Below, in pieces: positions 21,640-26,112 of a DNA stretch of 26,112 bases. The stretch is taken from the IMG/VR virus record IMGVR_UViG_3300048029_000389, positions 1 through 26,112 of that record; one strand, written 5' to 3'. Below the pieces are notes generated by a model. The model worked only from the letters and a program-made list of their open reading frames with translations, was not told where the DNA came from and did no database searches. Positions within the stretch are counted from its first letter, which is position 1. Each line of letters starts with the position of its first letter. This DNA is from a virus. The position numbers were made by a program, and so were the translations under genes.

Positions 21640-22232
21640 CATACTCGCACGAACTAGTTAATCCTCCTTTAACTTACCCAAGTAGATTGGTAAAGCCTGT
21701 CGATGTAATGCATCATAGATTAAAAAGGGAGTCAGTAGAAGATGGCATTTTGTCAGGTCTAAATGTCTTGCAAAGTCCATTAATAAGAGTTGAAGGCGTT
21801 GATCAACTTCCAAATGTTTGTATGGTAGATTATTCAGATCAAGAAGAACCTTGGGCAGGTGCAAAGACAAACGAAAAAATGTCTTCTAATAATGTACAGA
21901 CAGAATCAACAGCATCGTTTTTGCTGTCTTTTGAAAGAGAAAACGGAAATTACTCAATACCTTTAAATTCAAAACCTTGGGGAATGTTAAATTGGGTAGA
22001 AAGATTTAAAGATACGCTAGAAACAGGTGATGATGGACAAGTGGATGCCACTTTAGAAATGTCATGTATGAAACCTTTATATTGTCATGTTAGAGAGTCA
22101 GAAGTAATGGATTTAGCTTGGAGTGTGTTAATAGATGTAGAATTTTTTCCCTTCCCAATACAACGAGGAACTCGAAGATTTGGATGGAAAATAGAAGATT
22201 CAGATAAAGATAGTTTAAAAATTCCAACCTAA
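21636..22232 (+). CDS. probable tail terminator/tail completion protein
   Basis: This encodes 198 aa in an ATGA overlap with the previous gene. It begins MTYSHELVNPPLTYPSRLVK and contains ILSGLNVLQSPLIRVEGVDQ, ESTASFLLSFERENG and AWSVLIDVEFFPFPIQRG, an alpha/beta pattern consistent with tail terminators. I do not recognise the family directly; the call rests on position between a gp10-like protein and the tail-tube region. It is the last gene before a promoter. Confidence 0.45.
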   Translation: MTYSHELVNPPLTYPSRLVKPVDVMHHRLKRESVEDGILSGLNVLQSPLIRVEGVDQLPNVCMVDYSDQEEPWAGAKTNEKMSSNNVQTESTASFLLSFERENGNYSIPLNSKPWGMLNWVERFKDTLETGDDGQVDATLEMSCMKPLYCHVRESEVMDLAWSVLIDVEFFPFPIQRGTRRFGWKIEDSDKDSLKIPT

Positions 22233-22235
22233 TGC

Positions 22236-22265
22236 TTGACGCAATTAAAAAACTCAAAGTAATTT
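22236..22265 (+). promoter_or_regulatory. promoter for the 22296 gene
   Basis: TTGACG at 22236-22241 and TAATTT at 22260-22265 with an 18-bp spacer. The predicted start near 22271 gives a leader of about 25 nt containing TTTAACTCAACACAATAAAA before the ATG at 22296. CTTGACGCA is shared with the promoters at 4116 and 18057. Confidence 0.5.
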
Positions 22266-22295
22266 AAATTTATTTAACTCAACACAATAAAAATT

Positions 22296-22760
22296 ATGGC
22301 TAATCAAGCAATAGGACTTACGCACGTTTTACCGAATGCAGAGTTTGCAACTCCTTCAGGAGGTTCTTTATCAACTACTAACACTACTGAATGTGTAATT
22401 ATTCCAATTAGTGATTTAGGTATAACAGCATCTTCAGGAGGATCGTCATATAGTATTACATACACAGGTGCAGATGGAACTGACACCACTTATACAGGTA
22501 ATGCTGACTTATTTCTTCAGAAACTTATAGATGCGTGGTATACAAAATTTAAAGCTATATCTGACGATTATACAACAGATCAAGCAAAAGCAACAGCGGA
22601 TCAACAAGATACTGATCCTCCACCTAGCGCTTGTACATCAACAGGTTTTACAAGTTACACAACTAGTGGAAACACAGGGAATAAACTTAGAAATCAAATC
22701 ACTATCAACTTTCTTTACGAAGAGCCATCAGTTGCCTTGGTAGATGACGGAGACGTTTAA
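22296..22760 (+). CDS. hypothetical structural protein, 154 aa
   Basis: The product is rich in Ser, Thr, Gly and Ala (ATPSGGSLSTTNTTECVIIP, TASSGGSSYSITYTGADGTD, STGFTSYTTSGNTGNKL) and probably beta-structured, like tail-decoration or tail-tube-associated proteins. It lies directly before the tail-tube-like gene and has its own promoter. No family is recognised. There is no Shine-Dalgarno. Confidence 0.6.
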   Translation: MANQAIGLTHVLPNAEFATPSGGSLSTTNTTECVIIPISDLGITASSGGSSYSITYTGADGTDTTYTGNADLFLQKLIDAWYTKFKAISDDYTTDQAKATADQQDTDPPPSACTSTGFTSYTTSGNTGNKLRNQITINFLYEEPSVALVDDGDV

Positions 22761-22783
22761 TTTAAAAAAAGGAGATTTAAAAA

Positions 22784-23212
22784 ATGGCTACAGATAACGG
22801 AAATAGTATTAAATTTGCAGGAGGCGCAGCTTCCGATTTTAATAAAACAGCATGGGGTATTGATGCTAATCAAGCAGGATTTTCTGCTACACAAAGCATA
22901 TCCATAACTCAAAGTATGTCCACCGTGGAAGCAAAGAATAACCAAGGTGAGGTTATTGGTGTGCTTGTTTACGATAAACGTGCTGAATTAACAATTGAAG
23001 GCATTGCAAATCAACTTGGAGATTTAGATGTTAATCAAATTGGTGAAAGTTTAAGTGGCTTAAACGGAACAGATGGTTCAGGTTTAGACTCAGACTTAAA
23101 TAGTGCAACAATTATGATTACAGAAATTGGTGTTGAGCTTTCCAATGAAGATTGGAAGCGTTTTAGCTTAAAAGGACAAATGTACGAATTGGTTACAGAA
23201 ACTGCTTCCTAG
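22784..23212 (+). CDS. major tail tube-like protein
   Basis: This encodes 142 aa. The start has the best Shine-Dalgarno in the window (AAAGGAG, GGAG at 22771-22774, nine bases from the ATG). The block STVEAKNNQGEVIGVLVYDKRAELTIEG near 47 and a beta-rich remainder (NSATIMITEIGVELSNEDWK, GQMYELV) resemble tail-tube proteins, which polymerise around the tape measure. A strong translation start and a strong terminator directly after the gene fit a major structural protein. Family assignment is from pattern and position only. Confidence 0.65.
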   Translation: MATDNGNSIKFAGGAASDFNKTAWGIDANQAGFSATQSISITQSMSTVEAKNNQGEVIGVLVYDKRAELTIEGIANQLGDLDVNQIGESLSGLNGTDGSGLDSDLNSATIMITEIGVELSNEDWKRFSLKGQMYELVTETAS

Positions 23213-23224
23213 TATATTTTTCTC

Positions 23225-23254
23225 CTTCAGGTTTTAGCCTGAAGTTATTTTTTT
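23225..23254 (+). terminator. intrinsic terminator after the tail-tube gene, abutting the next start codon
   Basis: CTTCAGG (23225-23231) and CCTGAAG (23238-23244) form a perfect 7-bp stem with a TTTTAG loop, followed by TTA and seven T residues. The ATG of the next gene begins at 23255, the base after the U-tract. Confidence 0.85.
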
Positions 23255-23668
23255 ATGAAGACTACAAAAGCGAACATTCGCATATTTCAAACTAGCGACA
23301 CTAAATTAGCGTCGTTTTTAATAACGTCAGGACATCTTCCAATGTCTCCACCTCTTATAAAGAGGGAAGAAAAAGGTAAGACAAAAGGATTTTGGCGATT
23401 TAATAACTTTGAAGAGTTAAACCAATATGGCAAAACTCTAGATCAAAGTTTAGGCGTATGGAAAAAAGGCATAAAACACATAGAGGAAAATCCTAAAGAT
23501 TATGAATCTAAGATTATGCAAGCACTTAAAACATACGACTATTTAACATCTCAGTTTAATCGTGACGATTTAGGTAATACATTAGTATTTTATACGATAG
23601 ATGGAAATACATTCTCTGCTGTTAAGGGAAGCAAGAAAGACGAGTTATTAAAAAAGAAAATAAAATAA
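23255..23668 (+). CDS. DUF5659-like protein upstream of the tail chaperone, 137 aa
   Basis: The N-terminus (IRIFQTSDTKLASFLITSGH near 8-27) and the following FWRFNNFEELNQYGKTLDQS resemble DUF5659, a small phage domain of unknown function. The C-terminal half is helical and basic (SKKDELLKKKIK). The start codon follows the terminator U-tract directly and the stop is immediately followed by the chaperone ATG. The position suggests a tail-assembly accessory role. The DUF call is from memory of the pattern. Confidence 0.5.
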   Translation: MKTTKANIRIFQTSDTKLASFLITSGHLPMSPPLIKREEKGKTKGFWRFNNFEELNQYGKTLDQSLGVWKKGIKHIEENPKDYESKIMQALKTYDYLTSQFNRDDLGNTLVFYTIDGNTFSAVKGSKKDELLKKKIK

Positions 23669-24136
23669 ATGACAAAGACAAAGACAAAGGTAAAAAAAGA
23701 AAAAGACGATGATGAAAAGTTTGTAGATAGCTTGCTAACTCAATCAAAATCTCAGTCCGTAATACATGGCATAAACTTAAGAGCGCCAACATTAGCTACT
23801 TTAGCAATCTTAACAAGAGCGGATAATGCTTTAGTTACAGGAAAGAATCTTAGTGAGTCAGATGTAATGATGCACGTATTGGTTTTTCTATATGTTCACT
23901 CTGCTCCAATAGAAGAAGTTCATGGTGCTTCAATTGTGTCGCCTATTGCAGGGCAAAATTTAGCACTAGAAAGAAAGGCTTTAGAGCTAGGTGAAACATT
24001 AAAATATAAAAGTGCTAGTGATTTTATAAAATTGTACGAGGATTTGGTTAAGTGGCTGTCTGAGCATATGGATTTGCAAGTTGAGGCAATACCTGATGAA
24101 ACTAACAAAGGGAAAGCTCCAAACCCAAACGAGTAA
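23669..24136 (+). CDS. tail assembly chaperone, short (G-like) form
   Basis: This encodes 155 aa. After a Lys/Asp-rich start (TKVKKEKDDDEKFVDSLLTQ) comes a helical domain (RAPTLATLAILTRADNALVT, DVMMHVLVFLYVHSAPIEEV, YEDLVKWLSEHMD). It lies between the tail-tube region and the tape measure, as gene G does in lambda. Most ribosomes would stop at TAA 24134-24136. Some should slip -1 at AAACCCA (24121-24127) and make the longer form. The chaperone coats the tape measure during tail assembly and is absent from the virion in known cases. Confidence 0.75.
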   Translation: MTKTKTKVKKEKDDDEKFVDSLLTQSKSQSVIHGINLRAPTLATLAILTRADNALVTGKNLSESDVMMHVLVFLYVHSAPIEEVHGASIVSPIAGQNLALERKALELGETLKYKSASDFIKLYEDLVKWLSEHMDLQVEAIPDETNKGKAPNPNE

Positions 24137-24348
24137 ACCCACCTTATACAGCACGGATACTAACAATTGTGTCCGAAGTAACAGGTATAGAGGTGGGAAA
24201 AATTTTCTACCATATGCCAATCAGAAGCGTACACGCTTATCAGCATTGCTACATGGCATCTAATGGTGTAGACTGCAAGTACCCAAAGGGAAGAAAGGGT
24301 AAGAATACATTACAAGAATTAAACGAGTGGACTAAAGAAAATGGCTGA
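23669..24348 (+). CDS. tail assembly chaperone, long (GT-like) form made by -1 frameshift
   Basis: A -1 slip at 24121-24127 joins the first 153 residues of the short form to a second frame of 73 residues (24127-24348), about 226 aa in all. The extension reads KRVNPPYTARILTIVSEVTG, then IEVGKIFYHMPIRSVHAYQH, CYMASNGVDCKYP and a basic end. This resembles T-domain sequences of other tail chaperones and cannot be made from its own ATG: the frame opens only after TAA 24103-24105 and has no ATG until 24214. It ends at TGA 24346-24348, overlapping the tape-measure start at 24341. Confidence 0.72.
24121..24127 (+). other. -1 ribosomal frameshift site AAACCCA
   Basis: The heptamer fits X XXY YYZ in the chaperone's frame (A AAC CCA to AAA CCC A). 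It ends seven bases before the zero-frame stop. A large stem-loop begins ten bases downstream. Confidence 0.7.
24138..24197 (+). promoter_or_regulatory. frameshift-stimulating stem-loop
   Basis: CCCACCTTATAC (24138-24149) pairs with GTATAGAGGTGGG (24185-24197) through 12 base pairs with one bulged G at 24190. Inside, CGGATAC (24154-24160) pairs with GTGTCCG (24169-24175) with one G-T wobble around an 8-nt loop. The spacer from the slippery site is 10 nt, near the usual range for -1 stimulators. Confidence 0.65.
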
Positions 24349-26112
24349 TAAAAACTTAAACATTAACATTAGTGTAAGAACGCAAAACACTAATAAAAAG
24401 TTATCTCAGATAAATACTCAACTAAAGCAGTTGTCTAGAGGTGCTAATACAGCATCAGCGAACACAACAAAATTGGGTATAGGATTTAAGTCAGCATTTA
24501 CACAGCTATCAGCATTCACAGGCGGAATGATAGCACTTAGTAGTACATTCAGAGTGTTTAGCTTTGGTGTTAGTCAGATGGTGCATTTTGAGAAGACAAT
24601 GCGCCAAGTGAAAGCAGTTACTCAAGCAACAGAAGCACAATTTAAGTCCTTAAGTAATACAGCTAGGCAACTAGGTGCAACTACATCATTTTCAGCAACT
24701 GAGTCCGCAGAAGGATTAAGATTTTTAGCTATGGCAGGCTTTTCAGTAGAAGAGTCTATGCAAGCGTTACTTCCTACTTTGCAATTGGCAAAAGCAGGCA
24801 ATATGGATTTAGGAAGATCGGCAGACATTGTATCGAACATTATGCGTGCAATGAATATGGAAGCATCCAAGACAGCAGAAGCAGGTGACATCTTGGCACA
24901 GGCGGCGCGTAGTTCAAACACAAGTATAGAACAACTAGGTGATGCATTTAAATATGCAGGTGGAATTGCAGGAAATTTAGGACTTACACTTGAAGAAACA
25001 ACTGCTGTGTTAAGTACATTGTCAAATGCAGGTATGCAGGCATCTATGGCAGGTACAGGATTGCGTCAAGTTTTAACAAAGTTGGTAAATCCAAGTGCTA
25101 GTATGCGAGAAGTGTTCAAGTCTGTAGGCATAGAAGTTGATCAGTTAGATATTTCAGCTAACAATCTTGTACCAACGTTAAGAAAGCTACAGCAGTCAGG
25201 ATTAACTACAGGTGAAATATTCTCAGCATTTGAAGCACGAGCAGGTACTGCATTTAGTGTATTAATGGGTGGCATTGACGACCTAGAAAAGTTAAGTCAA
25301 AAAAATGCAGAAGCAAGTGGCACGCTTGACGATATGGCAAAAGTCATGGAGGACTCGCTTCATAATTCTGCAAAACTTTTACAATCAGCATTTTCAGAAT
25401 TATTTATTAGTCAAAATGAGTTACATAATGGCATGAGAGGAATGCTTGATACTCTAACAATGGCAATAAATATATTTAATGGAACAGCGACATCTGTAGA
25501 CAAATATGGACAAAAACAAGATGAGCTAATCGTTAAAGCAAATAAATTAATAATTGTATTAAAAGCTATTGGAGTAGCAATTACAGGTGCAATGGCATTC
25601 AAAGCATTAAGTGCTACAATAAAAGTGTGTAGTTCAGCAATGGCAATGCTAGGACTAACAACATCGGCAACTACAAAAGCTATTGTACTACAGAATGGAA
25701 CACTAAAGGCAATGGCAGGTGCTACAATTCCGTCTGTACTTTCTAAAATAAGTCAAGCTGTGGCAAGTATGGCATTGTTTAAGAATACTATAATAGCATC
25801 GTCTTTGGCTGTAAGGGGTTTTGCTATTGCGTTAGCATCGACAGGAATAGGTGCTATTGTGGTAGCGGTAGGATATTTAATAGGAAAACTATTAGACTTA
25901 TCAGCGCAGTCAAATGCTACCAAAGATATGCTAATAAGTGATGCAAATGCTGTAGTTACAGAATTGCAAGCACTAAGAGGATCATACGATTCACTCAGAG
26001 ATAGCGCAGAAAGTGCGGGAACGGCAAGCGAAACATCATTTTCTAGAACAGCACAGAAGATAATGGAGTTGGAAGGCATTGCATCTGAAGCATCAGAGGC
26101 ATTAGAGGAATT
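24341..26112 (+). CDS. tail tape measure protein (partial, runs off the right edge)
   Basis: The frame is open for about 590 residues to the window end. It starts MADKNLNINISVRTQNTNKK. It contains the TP901-type tape-measure core at about 80-290: KTMRQVKAVTQATEAQFKSL, LGATTSFSATESAEGLRFLA, SIEQLGDAFKYAGGIAGNLG, EETTAVLSTLSNAGMQASM and GLRQVLTKLVNPSASMREVF. Hydrophobic segments follow (IVLKAIGVAITGAMAFKAL, and IALASTGIGAIVVAVGYLIG near 500), which in other phages help DNA cross the membrane. Its length sets tail length. The start overlaps the long chaperone form by 8 nt. Confidence 0.9.
   Translation, partial: MADKNLNINISVRTQNTNKKLSQINTQLKQLSRGANTASANTTKLGIGFKSAFTQLSAFTGGMIALSSTFRVFSFGVSQMVHFEKTMRQVKAVTQATEAQFKSLSNTARQLGATTSFSATESAEGLRFLAMAGFSVEESMQALLPTLQLAKAGNMDLGRSADIVSNIMRAMNMEASKTAEAGDILAQAARSSNTSIEQLGDAFKYAGGIAGNLGLTLEETTAVLSTLSNAGMQASMAGTGLRQVLTKLVNPSASMREVFKSVGIEVDQLDISANNLVPTLRKLQQSGLTTGEIFSAFEARAGTAFSVLMGGIDDLEKLSQKNAEASGTLDDMAKVMEDSLHNSAKLLQSAFSELFISQNELHNGMRGMLDTLTMAINIFNGTATSVDKYGQKQDELIVKANKLIIVLKAIGVAITGAMAFKALSATIKVCSSAMAMLGLTTSATTKAIVLQNGTLKAMAGATIPSVLSKISQAVASMALFKNTIIASSLAVRGFAIALASTGIGAIVVAVGYLIGKLLDLSAQSNATKDMLISDANAVVTELQALRGSYDSLRDSAESAGTASETSFSRTAQKIMELEGIASEASEALEE

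Noticed and set aside
24110-24116. GGGAAAG, identical to the lambda G/GT slippery heptamer, in the chaperone overlap
   Set aside because: In this reading frame it is read GGG AAA G, which is the phase after a slip in lambda, not before. A -1 move here would mispair; AAACCCA at 24121 is in the right phase.
24081-24263. 60-aa ORF starting MRQYLMKLTKGK
   Set aside because: It lies in the third frame across the chaperone overlap and looks like no protein; the -1 frame over the same bases reads as a convincing T-like domain.
25753-26079. 108-aa minus-strand ORF
   Set aside because: It lies opposite the tape measure gene, whose frame is clearly coding here; this is a composition shadow.

Overview
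The window is a contiguous stretch of an A+T-rich tailed double-stranded DNA phage or prophage genome (Caudoviricetes). Every supported gene lies on the + strand. Many genes are chained by ATGA, GTGA, TTGA or TAATG overlaps. The tape-measure protein, tail-tube-like protein and tail assembly chaperone indicate a long-tailed virus (siphovirus or myovirus). The host cannot be named from the sequence. It appears to use TTGACA-type promoters, and most starts have no Shine-Dalgarno sequence; about four genes do (starts at 81, 1233, 6227 and 22784). No tRNA, CRISPR array, insertion sequence, integrase, lysis gene or terminase was recognised.

Layout. (1) 1-3.2 kb: small early-type genes of mostly unknown function, including a DUF3846-like protein, a 30-aa membrane peptide and a 391-aa unknown protein. 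(2) 3.2-9.2 kb: replication and nucleic-acid metabolism, with an OB-fold ssDNA-binding-like protein, a calcineurin-like phosphoesterase, a winged-helix replication initiator with a probable lambda-O-style origin inside it, a TOPRIM/RecA-like primase-helicase, a KH-domain protein, a SWIM-type zinc protein and an HNH protein. (3) 9.2-11.0 kb: a ParB-like protein, a phage glycosyltransferase resembling the TET-associated family, and a ribbon-helix-helix protein. (4) 11.1-12.0 kb: a leaderless small gene and a RecU-like Holliday-junction resolvase whose start codon sits inside a 15-bp hairpin. (5) 12.0-19.7 kb: head genes, with portal, minor head protein, prohead protease and major capsid protein; the first three carry large extra domains. 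A probable small RNA lies between minor head protein and protease. (6) 19.7-26.1 kb: head-tail connectors, tail tube, tail assembly chaperone with a -1 frameshift, and the start of the tape measure.

Regulation is the most striking aspect. TTGACA/TTGACG elements precede at least seven transcription units. At four of them the first base of the -35 box lies exactly 35 or 36 nt before the ATG, which predicts leaderless mRNAs, and those genes begin with CA-rich codons. Three others have short leaders sharing a TTTAAC-type segment. Two intrinsic terminators, after the capsid and tail-tube genes, end directly at the next start codon. The chaperone overlap carries an AAACCCA slippery heptamer followed 10 nt later by a large stem-loop, giving a G/GT-type fusion that ordinary ORF calling would miss.
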